Shown piece after piece: positions 9,151 to 16,948 of a stretch of 52,267 bases of DNA; the first letter of the stretch is position 1; each line of letters begins with the position of its first letter. The notes below the pieces were generated by a model. It saw nothing but the letters and a program-made list of their open reading frames with translations, searched no databases and was not told the DNA's origin. The translations under genes and the position numbers were made by a program. The stretch is from positions 1 through 52,267 of the forward strand of contig NZ_KI912468.1 in the NCBI RefSeq assembly GCF_000518645.1, given 5' to 3'. The DNA comes from Curvibacter gracilis ATCC BAA-807 (GTDB lineage Bacteria; Pseudomonadota; Gammaproteobacteria; Burkholderiales; Burkholderiaceae_C).

Positions 9151-10275
9151 TCAGAGCCGGTGCGTGCGGTCGCCCCGGGCAAAGCCCAGCGGCTGCCAGT
9201 CGGCCCCACGCCCCAGGGCGATGACTTTGAAGAACTCGCCCATCTCGTGCTCGGTGATGAGCTTGATCGTCATGCTGCGCAGGCCCAGGTCGTCGGCCGG
9301 CATCAGCTCCAGCAGGCCGCAGTTGATCAGGAAGTGCGCCTGGGTGGTGTAGCCCAGCACGTCCAGCCCCGACTCCTGCGCCGCCAGCGCGATGCCCGTG
9401 AAGTTGACGTGGGCGGTGATGTCCTTCAGGCCCGGGTCGGCCAGGGGGTCGCTGTCGGCGCGGTGGCCGCGGTGGCACATCACCGTGCCCATGTGGCGCT
9501 GCGGGTGGTAGTACTCGCTCTCGCCAAAGCCGTAGTCGATCAAGAAGATCGCGCCGCGCTCCAGGTGGTCCGACAGGGTGCGCACAAAGGCCTCGCCCTG
9601 GGGGTGGATCTCGGTCAGGTAGTCGTGCGGGCCCTCGATGTCCAGCGGAGGGCGCAGTTCGGTCGGGCGGTCGGCCCACACCAGCTGGCCTTGCTGCACC
9701 GCCACGCCGCGCTCATGCCAGGCCCCGCCCACGCGGGCCAGCAGCTGCACCGGCATGGCGTCCAGCACCTCATTGCCCACCACCACGCCGCTGAAGCGCT
9801 CGGGCAGTTCGGTGGCCCAGTGCACCCGGTCGCCAAAGGCGGCCAGGGCTTGCCGTTGGCGCTCGCGCAGGCTGCCCGACAGGTCGACGATGGTGTAGCG
9901 GCGCACCCGCTCGCCCAAGGCAGTCAACAGCTGCAGCGCCAGCGCGCCCGAGCCGGCGCCGAACTCCCACAGTTCATCGGTGCCGGTGGCGTCGAGTGCC
10001 TGCGCCAGTTGGGCGGCCAGGGCCTGGCCGAACAGCGGCGACATCTCGGGCGCGGTGACAAAGTCGCTGCCCGAGCCCGGCAGGGTGCCGAACTTGCGGC
10101 TGTCGTTGGCGTAGTAGCCCAGGCCGGGGGTGTAGAGGGCGGCCGCCATGAAGGCGTCAAAGCCCAGCCAGCCGCCGGCCGCCTCGATGTCGCGCTGCAG
10201 GCGGCTCAGCAAGGGGTTGTGGGTCGGCACATCGGCTGCTGCGTGGGAATCGGTGGGGGAATCGGTGGGGGACAT
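9151..10275 (-). CDS. MidA/NDUFAF7-like SAM-dependent methyltransferase
   Basis: Class I SAM-dependent methyltransferase of the MidA (COG1565) family. The mitochondrial homologue NDUFAF7 methylates an arginine of a complex I subunit; the bacterial substrate is not settled. Visible motifs are the SAM loop ELWEFGAGSGALALQ, YTIVDLSGSLRERQR, and the family stretch VVGNEVLDAMPVQ. I chose ATG at 10275 (374 aa); GTG at 10290 is possible. A longer reading frame would overrun the divergent gene's promoter. The first codons contain a 12-bp tandem duplication that encodes PTDSPTDS. It is divergent from the FolM-like SDR. Confidence 0.85.
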   Translation of the reverse strand: MSPTDSPTDSHAAADVPTHNPLLSRLQRDIEAAGGWLGFDAFMAAALYTPGLGYYANDSRKFGTLPGSGSDFVTAPEMSPLFGQALAAQLAQALDATGTDELWEFGAGSGALALQLLTALGERVRRYTIVDLSGSLRERQRQALAAFGDRVHWATELPERFSGVVVGNEVLDAMPVQLLARVGGAWHERGVAVQQGQLVWADRPTELRPPLDIEGPHDYLTEIHPQGEAFVRTLSDHLERGAIFLIDYGFGESEYYHPQRHMGTVMCHRGHRADSDPLADPGLKDITAHVNFTGIALAAQESGLDVLGYTTQAHFLINCGLLELMPADDLGLRSMTIKLITEHEMGEFFKVIALGRGADWQPLGFARGDRTHRL

Positions 10276-10369
10276 GGGGTTCGTGCTCACCCGCCTATTG
10301 TCCACGTTCGCTCTAGCCCAATGGCCTTGGCCCGTGCGCGGTGGGGCGGCGCCGTGGACAATCGCCCCC

Positions 10370-11152
10370 ATGACCGAAGCAAGTGTTGAATCCGTCGAAC
10401 TGCCGCGCACCGTGCTGATCACGGGCGCCGCCCGGCGCCTGGGCCGCGAAATGGCGCTGGACCTGGCCCGCCACGGCTGGCGCGTGGCCGTGCACTACCG
10501 CCACTCGCGCACCGATGCCGAGGCCACCGCGCAGGACTGCGCCGCCCTCACCCCAGGGGCCACCGCCTTCGCCGCCGACCTGCAGGACGAGGCCGCCGTG
10601 CGCGACCTGGTGCCGCGCGTGGTGGCGGCCCTGGGGCGGCTCGACGCGGTGGTCAACAGCGCCTCGCTGTTCGAGCACGATGACGTGGGCACCTTCAGCT
10701 TTGCCGCCCTGGAGCAGCACCTGCGCAGCAATGCCGGCGCCCCCATCCTGCTGGCCCAGGCCCTGCATCAACATTTGCAAACGCGCCAGGCCCAGGGGGC
10801 GGTGGTCAACCTGCTGGACCAGAAGCTCTGGAACCAGAACCCCGACTTCCTCAGCTACACCTTGTCCAAAGCCGCGCTGGAGGCCGCCAACACCATGCTG
10901 GCGCACGCGCTGGCCCCGCGCCTGCGCCTGGTGGGCGTGGCCCCCGGGCTGACCCTGACCAGCCACATGCTGAGCGACGAAAAATTTCAGCAACTGCACA
11001 GGCTGTCGCCGCTGGGGCGATCGTCCTCCAGTGCCGACGTGGCCGCCACGGTACGATTCGCGCTGGAAAACGCCTCCATCACCGGCACCACGCTGCTGGT
11101 GGACGGCGGCCAGCACCTGATGCGCTTCGAGCGCGACTTTTCGCTCATGTGA
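10370..11152 (+). CDS. FolM/PTR1-like SDR, probable dihydromonapterin or pteridine reductase
   Basis: Short-chain dehydrogenase of 260 aa. The cofactor loop reads TGAARRLGRE, the TGxxxRxG form of pteridine reductases PTR1 and FolM, instead of the usual TGxxxGxG, which points to NADPH-dependent reduction of dihydropterins. Also visible are NSASLF in place of the NNAG motif and the catalytic YTLSK. The start ATG at 10370 follows a GC-rich stretch without a clear Shine-Dalgarno sequence. Its stop overlaps a possible GTG start of folB, so the pairing with a folate-pathway gene supports the pterin role. Exact substrate is inferred. Confidence 0.82.
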   Translation: MTEASVESVELPRTVLITGAARRLGREMALDLARHGWRVAVHYRHSRTDAEATAQDCAALTPGATAFAADLQDEAAVRDLVPRVVAALGRLDAVVNSASLFEHDDVGTFSFAALEQHLRSNAGAPILLAQALHQHLQTRQAQGAVVNLLDQKLWNQNPDFLSYTLSKAALEAANTMLAHALAPRLRLVGVAPGLTLTSHMLSDEKFQQLHRLSPLGRSSSSADVAATVRFALENASITGTTLLVDGGQHLMRFERDFSLM

Positions 11153-11178
11153 ATGAGCCCTTACATCGCCTGTTCACC

Positions 11179-11553
11179 ATGAGCTACAACACCAAAGGCA
11201 CCCAGATCCTGACCCTGAGCGGCCTGCGCTTCGACGCCAACCTGGGCATCCTGGAGCACGAAAAGACCAGCCCCCAGCCGATCCAGGTCGATGCCGAACT
11301 CAACCTGGGCACCCAGCCCCTGCTGCCCACCGACGACGACATCCACCATGTGCTCGACTACCGCAAGGTGCGCCAGATCATCATCAACGAGTGCACGGCC
11401 GAACACGTCAACCTGCTGGAGAGCCTGATCGGCAAGCTGGCCCACCGCCTGATGCAACTGCCCGGCGTGCTGGGCGTGCGCGTGAAGATCGCCAAGCTGG
11501 AGATCTTCGAGGACTGCGAAGTGGCGATCCGGGTGGAGACGGGGCATTGGTGA
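11179..11553 (+). CDS. folB: Dihydroneopterin aldolase
   Basis: Folate biosynthesis enzyme that cleaves 7,8-dihydroneopterin to 6-hydroxymethyl-dihydropterin and glycolaldehyde. The small single-domain protein shows the family pattern: LTLSGLRFDANLGILEHEK at the N-terminus, the active-site region DDDIHHVLDYRKV, then HVNLLESLIGKLAHRL and VRVKIAKLEIFEDCEVAIRVE. ATG at 11179 gives 124 aa, a usual size; GTG at 11149, overlapping the SDR stop, would add ten residues. It sits between the pteridine-reductase-like SDR and ttcA. Confidence 0.88.
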   Translation: MSYNTKGTQILTLSGLRFDANLGILEHEKTSPQPIQVDAELNLGTQPLLPTDDDIHHVLDYRKVRQIIINECTAEHVNLLESLIGKLAHRLMQLPGVLGVRVKIAKLEIFEDCEVAIRVETGHW

Positions 11554-11578
11554 GCCCTGCCTGCGTCAACCTGAAACA

Positions 11579-11594
11579 GAGCCGCTTTCGGCTC
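11579..11594 (+). terminator. small hairpin between folB and ttcA
   Basis: GAGCCG-CTTT-CGGCTC forms a perfect 6-bp stem in the gap of about 60 bp. No T tract follows, so it is a weak terminator or pause at best. Confidence 0.3.
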
Positions 11595-11613
11595 CAATGC
11601 GACAATAAGCCCC

Positions 11614-12558
11614 ATGAATGCCGTTTGGATTGACCCCGAAAACACCGCCTCCACCGAGGAGGCGGACGCCCAGAAGCGCGAGCTGAAGATCGAGCGCGAG
11701 ACCCACAAGCTGGAAAAGCGCCTGTGCCGCCAGGTGGGCCAGGCCATCGTCGACTTCAACATGATCGAAGCCGGTGACCGCATCATGGTGTGCATGTCGG
11801 GCGGCAAGGACAGCTACGGCATGCTCGACATCCTGCTCAAGCTCAAGGCGCGTGCGCCGATCAGCTTCGAGCTGGTGGCCGTCAACCTCGACCAGAAGCA
11901 GCCGGGGTTTCCCGACCACATCCTGCCCGAGTACCTGGCCGGCCTGGGCATTCCCTTCCACATCGAGACCCAGGACACCTACTCCATCGTCAAGGAGAAG
12001 GTGCCCGAAGGCAAGACCATGTGCAGCCTGTGCAGCCGGCTGCGCCGCGGCATCCTGTACCGCGTGGCGCGCGAGCTCAAATGCAACAAACTGGCCCTGG
12101 GCCACCACCGCGACGACATGCTTCAGACCTTCTTCCTGAACATGTTCTTTGGCGGCAAGCTCAAGGGCATGCCGCCGAAACTCGTCAGCGACAACGGCGA
12201 GTTCACCGTGATCCGCCCCCTGGCCAATGTGGCCGAGAAAGACCTGATCCGCTGGGCCGAACACCGCCAGTTCCCCATCATCCCCTGCACCCTGTGTGGC
12301 AGCCAGGAGAACCTGCAGCGCAAGCAGGTCGGCAACATGATCCGCGACTGGGAAAAAAAATACCCTGGCCGCATCGAGAACATGTTCACCGCGCTGCAGA
12401 ACGTGGTGCCCTCGCACCTGATGGACGGCAAACTGCACGACTTCAAGAACCTGCGCCCCACCGGCATCGCCGACGACGAGGGCGACAAGGCCTTTGACCA
12501 CGAAGAGTTTTCCACCAGCAGCCCGGCCCTGAATGGCCTGCAGGTGGTGCAACTCTGA
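11614..12558 (+). CDS. ttcA: tRNA 2-thiocytidine(32) synthetase TtcA
   Basis: Iron-sulfur-dependent enzyme that thiolates cytidine 32 of certain tRNAs in the cytoplasm using ATP and a persulfide. The 314 aa include the PP-loop SGGKDS (62-67), the cysteine pair in CSLC (137, 140), and CTLC (225, 228), which supply the [4Fe-4S] ligands in this family, plus [18 protein letters not shown]. The full-length match leaves little doubt. It is transcribed rightward with folB and the following lipoprotein gene. Confidence 0.96.
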   Translation: MNAVWIDPENTASTEEADAQKRELKIERETHKLEKRLCRQVGQAIVDFNMIEAGDRIMVCMSGGKDSYGMLDILLKLKARAPISFELVAVNLDQKQPGFPDHILPEYLAGLGIPFHIETQDTYSIVKEKVPEGKTMCSLCSRLRRGILYRVARELKCNKLALGHHRDDMLQTFFLNMFFGGKLKGMPPKLVSDNGEFTVIRPLANVAEKDLIRWAEHRQFPIIPCTLCGSQENLQRKQVGNMIRDWEKKYPGRIENMFTALQNVVPSHLMDGKLHDFKNLRPTGIADDEGDKAFDHEEFSTSSPALNGLQVVQL

Positions 12559-12598
12559 GGTTCAGGCATCCCACACCCACCGGGGTCAGGAGATCCAC

Positions 12599-13249
12599 AT
12601 GACGAGCAAACGCGCAACAACCCGCTGGCCTCTGCTGCTCTGGCTGGGCCTTCTGGGCCTGCTGCTGAGCGGCTGTGCCAGCACGCACTGGCAAGTCGAG
12701 AGCGACGTCGAAACCTATGCCAGCACCCCGGTGGTGGCGCCGGGCAGCCGCTTCCGCTTCGAGCGCCTGCCCTCGCAGGAGCAGGCCACCCCGCCTGAAA
12801 CCCAGGCCCGCATCGAGGCCCTGGCCCAGAAGGCGCTTGAAAAGGTGGGCCTGCAGCGCGATGACGCCAACGCCCAGTTCAGCGTGCAGGTGGGCGTGCG
12901 CACCACCACCGTCACCGATCCGTTTGCGCCCTACCCCTTCGGCGGCTGGCCCGGCTATGGCTGGTCGGGCCGGGTGTGGGCCGGACGCGGCATGTACTAC
13001 GGCTCGGGCACGCGCGGCCTCTGGGGCGGCATGCCCTATGCGCCGCCGCGGGTGCTGCGCGAGGTGGCCCTGCTGATCCGCAGCCACACCGATGGCAAGC
13101 CGGTGTACGAGACCCATGCCGCCAGCGATGGCCTCACCCGCAGCGAAGAAGTCACCCTGGGCGCGCTGTTCGAGGCCTCGCTGCAAGGCTTTCCGACCCC
13201 GCCCAAAGGCCTCAGGCGCGTCAACATCGACGTGATGATGCCGCCCTGA
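12599..13249 (+). CDS. DUF4136 lipoprotein
   Basis: Predicted lipoprotein of 216 aa. The signal peptide (about 1-30) ends in the lipobox LLSGC, and the mature part shows the DUF4136 pattern: VETYASTPVVAPGSRFRFERLPS, a Gly/Trp/Tyr-rich middle segment (PFGGWPGYGWSG), and the C-terminal PKGLRRVNIDV. AGGAG 7 bp upstream fixes the ATG at 12599. Function unknown; proteins of this family are thought to be envelope-associated. It follows ttcA by 40 bp and probably shares its transcript. Confidence 0.86.
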   Translation: MTSKRATTRWPLLLWLGLLGLLLSGCASTHWQVESDVETYASTPVVAPGSRFRFERLPSQEQATPPETQARIEALAQKALEKVGLQRDDANAQFSVQVGVRTTTVTDPFAPYPFGGWPGYGWSGRVWAGRGMYYGSGTRGLWGGMPYAPPRVLREVALLIRSHTDGKPVYETHAASDGLTRSEEVTLGALFEASLQGFPTPPKGLRRVNIDVMMPP

Positions 13250-13290
13250 ATGCAGGCTCTGGCTCCAGCCCGGGGCCTAGAATCGCCGCC

Positions 13291-13929
13291 ATGGACGTCA
13301 CCCGAATCATTGCCATCCGACATGGCGAAACCGCCTGGAACGTGGACACCCGCATCCAGGGCCAACTCGACATTCCCCTCAACGACCAGGGCCTGTGGCA
13401 GGCGCGCCGCGTGGGCGCCGCCCTGGCCTCGGAGTCGCTGCACGCCATCTATGCCAGCGATCTGACCCGGGCCTGGCAGACGGCCGGCCAGATCAGCGAG
13501 CACACCGGCCTCAGCGTCACCCCGCACACCGGCCTGCGTGAACGCGGCTTCGGCACCTTCGAGGGCCGCACCTTCGCCGAGATCGAAACTGAACTGCCCG
13601 ACCAGGCCTACAAATGGCGCACCCGCGACCCCGAATTCGCACCCGAGGGCGGCGAATCGCTGCTGAGCTTTCGCCAGCGCGTGGTCAGCACCGCGGCCGA
13701 GCTGGCCGAGCGCCACGCTGGCGAGCAGATCGTGCTGGTGGCCCACGGCGGCGTGATGGACGTCCTGTACCGTGCCGCCACCGGCCAGGAACTCCAGGCC
13801 CCGCGCACCTGGGCCCTGGGCAATGCCGCCATCAACCGACTGCTCTGGACCCCCCAGGGCTTCACCCTGGTGGGCTGGTCCGACACCCAACACCTACAAG
13901 ACGAGTCCCTGGATGAAAGCACCCCCTGA
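13291..13929 (+). CDS. Histidine phosphatase family protein (phosphoglycerate mutase-like)
   Basis: Member of the histidine phosphatase superfamily (212 aa). The catalytic motif is IIAIRHGETAWN (His near residue 11), followed by GQLDIPLNDQG, the phospho-pocket residues in YASDLTRAWQTA, the acid in RERGFGTFEG and the second catalytic His in VLVAHGGVMD. This pattern fits GpmB/CobC-like broad phosphatases more than a glycolytic mutase. Its end overlaps the next gene by 17 bp, which suggests translational coupling. Confidence 0.88.
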   Translation: MDVTRIIAIRHGETAWNVDTRIQGQLDIPLNDQGLWQARRVGAALASESLHAIYASDLTRAWQTAGQISEHTGLSVTPHTGLRERGFGTFEGRTFAEIETELPDQAYKWRTRDPEFAPEGGESLLSFRQRVVSTAAELAERHAGEQIVLVAHGGVMDVLYRAATGQELQAPRTWALGNAAINRLLWTPQGFTLVGWSDTQHLQDESLDESTP

Positions 13930-15076
13930 GGCGCTGCTGGCCCTGCGCGGCCAAGGCGTCGACGCGATAGACACCCCGGCCCTGGTGGTCGACCTCGACG
14001 CCATGGACCGCAACATCCAGCGCATGGTCGATTTCAGCGCAAAGCACCAGATCCAGTGGCGCCCGCACGCCAAGATGCACAAGAGTGCCGAGCTGGCCCG
14101 CCTGCTGATCAGCGCCGGCGCCACCGGCTGCTGCGTGCAAAAGACCAGCGAGGCCGAGGCCCTGGCCGCCGGCGGCGTGAACGACATCTACATCAGCAAC
14201 CAGGTGATCGCGCCCGCCAAATTGGCCCGCGTCGCCGCCTTGGCGCAAACCCTGGCCACGCGTGGCGGCTGGCTGACGCTGGCGGTGGACAGCGCGCTCG
14301 GCATCGAGCGCCTGGACCAGGCCCTGGCGCTCAGCAGCGCCCGCGTGCGCGTGCTGGTCGAGATCGACGTGGGCCAGGGCCGCTGCGGTGTGGCGCCGGG
14401 CGAAGCCGCCGTGGCGCTGGTGCGCGACATCAAGGGCCGGCCACGCCTGCAGTTCGGCGGCCTGCACGCCTACCACGGCGGGGCCCAGCACCTGCGCAGC
14501 GCCAGCGAACGCCGGCTCACCATTGCCAACGCCGTGCAGGCCGTGAATCGAACCTGCGAGGCCTTGCAGAGCGCCGGCTTCCAGATCCCCCTGATCACCG
14601 GCGCCGGCACGGGCACCCTGGTGCTGGAGGCCGCCAGCGGCGTGTACGGCGAGTTGCAGGCCGGCTCCTTTCTGTTCATGGACGCCGACTACGCCCTCAA
14701 CGAACGCGACCCGGCACAACCCCAGTTCGAACACGCCCTGTTCATCAAGACCCAGGTCATCAGCGCCCGACACAGCCATGCGGTGTGCGACGCCGGCCAC
14801 AAGAGCCATGCCGTCGACAGCGGCATGCCCCGCGTGCACACGCCCCCCGGGGCCGAGCCGCTGGTGTTCAGCAACGGCGGCGACGAGCACGGCCTGCTGA
14901 CCACCGTGCGCCCCGCCGCCGCGCTGCCGGCGGTGGGCCAGACCCTGTGGCTGATCCCCGGCCATTGCGACCCCACCGTCAACCTGCATGACCACCTGGT
15001 GGGCGTGCGCGGCGGGCTGGAGCACGGCGTGGTCGAACGCATCATCACGGTGGATGCGCGCGGCGCACTGACCTGA
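13913..15076 (+). CDS. DSD1-family PLP enzyme (D-threonine aldolase-like)
   Basis: Fold type III PLP enzyme related to alanine racemase, of the D-threonine aldolase / D-threo-3-hydroxyaspartate dehydratase family. Visible are IDTPALVVDLDAMDRN, the PLP-lysine motif RPHAKMHKS, a phosphate-binding region around GAGTGT, and the C-terminal metal-binding HCDPTVNLHD. The 387 aa are of usual length. These enzymes cleave or dehydrate beta-hydroxy D-amino acids with help of a divalent metal. Whether it is aldolase or dehydratase cannot be decided. The start overlaps the phosphatase gene. Confidence 0.87.
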   Translation: MKAPPEALLALRGQGVDAIDTPALVVDLDAMDRNIQRMVDFSAKHQIQWRPHAKMHKSAELARLLISAGATGCCVQKTSEAEALAAGGVNDIYISNQVIAPAKLARVAALAQTLATRGGWLTLAVDSALGIERLDQALALSSARVRVLVEIDVGQGRCGVAPGEAAVALVRDIKGRPRLQFGGLHAYHGGAQHLRSASERRLTIANAVQAVNRTCEALQSAGFQIPLITGAGTGTLVLEAASGVYGELQAGSFLFMDADYALNERDPAQPQFEHALFIKTQVISARHSHAVCDAGHKSHAVDSGMPRVHTPPGAEPLVFSNGGDEHGLLTTVRPAAALPAVGQTLWLIPGHCDPTVNLHDHLVGVRGGLEHGVVERIITVDARGALT

Positions 15077-15078
15077 AG

Positions 15079-15096
15079 CCGGGGGCCTGCCCCCGG
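15079..15096 (+). terminator. GC hairpin after the DSD1 gene
   Basis: CCGGGGG-CCTG-CCCCCGG is a perfect 7-bp stem with a 4-base loop that begins three bases after the stop codon. It lacks a T tract, so it may be a pause or Rho-linked site and not a classical intrinsic terminator. Confidence 0.45.
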
Positions 15097-15142
15097 GTTG
15101 ATGCGGAGCCGCCCGACGGACGGCAGCGCCAACAATGCGGGC

Positions 15143-16852
15143 ATGAACGCCACCCAGATCATCGTCCTGGCCACCCCCGTGTTCTTCGCGCTGATGGCGC
15201 TGGAATACGCCTGGGGCCGGCACACCGGCCGCAACACCTACCGCCTGCACGACACCCTGAGCAGCCTGGCCCTGGGCGTGCTCAGCCAGCTGAGCGCCGT
15301 GTTCATGGTGGGCCTGACGCTGGGCCTGTACACCTGGGCCTGGCGGCATGCGGCCCTGTGGCGCGTCAATGACTTCTGGCTCAGCCTGCCCGGCTGGGGG
15401 CTGGCCCTGCTGTTCTACGATTTCTGCTACTACTGGCTGCACCGCATGGGCCATGAGGTGGCCCTGCTGTGGGCCGCGCACGTGGTGCACCACCAGAGCC
15501 AGCACTACAACCTGTCGACCGCGCTGCGCCAGACCAGCAGCGGCCCCCTGCTGGCCTGGTTGTTCTACCTGCCGATGGCGCTGGCCGGCGTGCCGCCCCA
15601 GCAGTTTGCCGTGGTGGCGCTGATCGACCTGCTCTACCAGTTCTGGATCCACACCGAGCATGTGCCGCGCCTGGGCTGGTTTGACAGGGTCTTTGCCTCG
15701 CCCTCCAACCACCGCGTGCACCACGCCGTCAACGACGCGTACCTGGACCGCAATTACGGCGGCATCCTGATCCTGTGGGACCGGCTGTTCGGCACCTTCC
15801 GTGAAGAGACCGAGCCCTGCGTGTACGGCACCCGCAGCCCCTTGAACAGCTGCAACCCGTTGTGGGCCAATGCCGAGGTCTATGCCGGCCTGCTGCGCTC
15901 CAGCGCACTCACCCCGCGCTGGGGCGACAAGCTGCGCCTGTGGTTCAAGCCGCCGGGCTGGCAACCGCCCGGCCTGGGCGCCGTGAAGCCCACCTTTGAC
16001 GCCGCCACCGTGCCCCGCTTCGATCCACCTTTGTCGGGGCCGCAGGCCCTGTTCTGCGGCGCGCAGTTTCTGGCCCTGCTGGGTGCCTCGGCCAGCTTTT
16101 TATGGCTGGCCGAGGGCCATGGGCTGGCGCAGCTGCTGCCGTGGGCCGCGGCGTTGGTGCTGGGCTGGTGGTGTCTGGGCGCGGCCCTGCAAGGACGCCT
16201 GGCATGGCTGGAGGTGGGCATGCTCGAAGCCGCGGCGCTGGCCACCCTCACGGGGGCCGAGGGCCTGCAGGGCTGGCACCACCTGTTCAAACCGTTGGCC
16301 ATGGCCCTGGCCTGGCTGTGGGTGCTGCGCCGCACCCCGCCGGGCCAACCCGAAGGGCGGCTGCTGCTGGCCCTGGGCGCCTGCCTGGTGGGCGACGTGA
16401 TGCTGATGCTGCCCGGCCTGTTCCTGCCCGGCCTGGCCGCCTTTCTGATCGGCCACCTGGCCTACCTGGCGCGCTGGCGCCAGGACGCCTCCTGGCTGGC
16501 CAGCCGCCCGGCCCTGCTGGGCTGCGCCAGCGCCGGGGCGCTGATGCTGGCCGTGCTGTGGCCGCACCTGGACCCGGTGCTGCGCGTGGCCGTGCCCGCC
16601 TATGTGTGCGTGATCGTGCTGATGGCCGCCCAGGCCCTGGGCCGGGCCACCGTGCTGCGCACCCCGGCCGCCTGGGGCGTGGCCGCCGGCAGCGTGTGCT
16701 TCATGGTCAGTGATTCGCTGCTGGCACTCAACCGCTTCGTCAGCCCACTGCCTCAGGCCACGCTGTGGGTGCTGGGCAGCTATTACCTGGCGCAGTGGCT
16801 GCTGGTGCACCACGCGGTACCGTCCGCACAGATCTGCCCTGAGCAAGGCTGA
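15143..16852 (+). CDS. Fusion: alkylglycerol-monooxygenase-like hydroxylase + YhhN lysoplasmalogenase
   Basis: Polytopic membrane protein of 569 aa with two enzyme-like domains. Residues about 1-225 are a di-iron hydroxylase with HRMGH (100-104), HVVHH (113-117) and NHRVHH (190-194); the spacing and WIHTEHVPRLGWFD resemble alkylglycerol monooxygenase (TMEM195/AGMO). Residues about 300-560 match the YhhN/TMEM86 family: HLFKPLAMALAW, LVGDVMLM with Asp 418, LIGHLAYLARW and MVSDSLLALNRF with Asp 524, the acidic residues thought catalytic in lysoplasmalogenases. Both family activities break ether lipids, one the alkyl and one the vinyl-ether bond. ATG at 15143 was chosen over an upstream ATG near 15098. 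Activity is inferred. Confidence 0.85.
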   Translation: MNATQIIVLATPVFFALMALEYAWGRHTGRNTYRLHDTLSSLALGVLSQLSAVFMVGLTLGLYTWAWRHAALWRVNDFWLSLPGWGLALLFYDFCYYWLHRMGHEVALLWAAHVVHHQSQHYNLSTALRQTSSGPLLAWLFYLPMALAGVPPQQFAVVALIDLLYQFWIHTEHVPRLGWFDRVFASPSNHRVHHAVNDAYLDRNYGGILILWDRLFGTFREETEPCVYGTRSPLNSCNPLWANAEVYAGLLRSSALTPRWGDKLRLWFKPPGWQPPGLGAVKPTFDAATVPRFDPPLSGPQALFCGAQFLALLGASASFLWLAEGHGLAQLLPWAAALVLGWWCLGAALQGRLAWLEVGMLEAAALATLTGAEGLQGWHHLFKPLAMALAWLWVLRRTPPGQPEGRLLLALGACLVGDVMLMLPGLFLPGLAAFLIGHLAYLARWRQDASWLASRPALLGCASAGALMLAVLWPHLDPVLRVAVPAYVCVIVLMAAQALGRATVLRTPAAWGVAAGSVCFMVSDSLLALNRFVSPLPQATLWVLGSYYLAQWLLVHHAVPSAQICPEQG

Positions 16853-16948
16853 TCAGGCATCAAAGCCTCAATAAGATCCCGCCCCGATCACGCGAGCTCG
16901 TGATTGGCAGTGGCACGTCAGCCACTGCCGACCTCCAGGGATTTTTCC

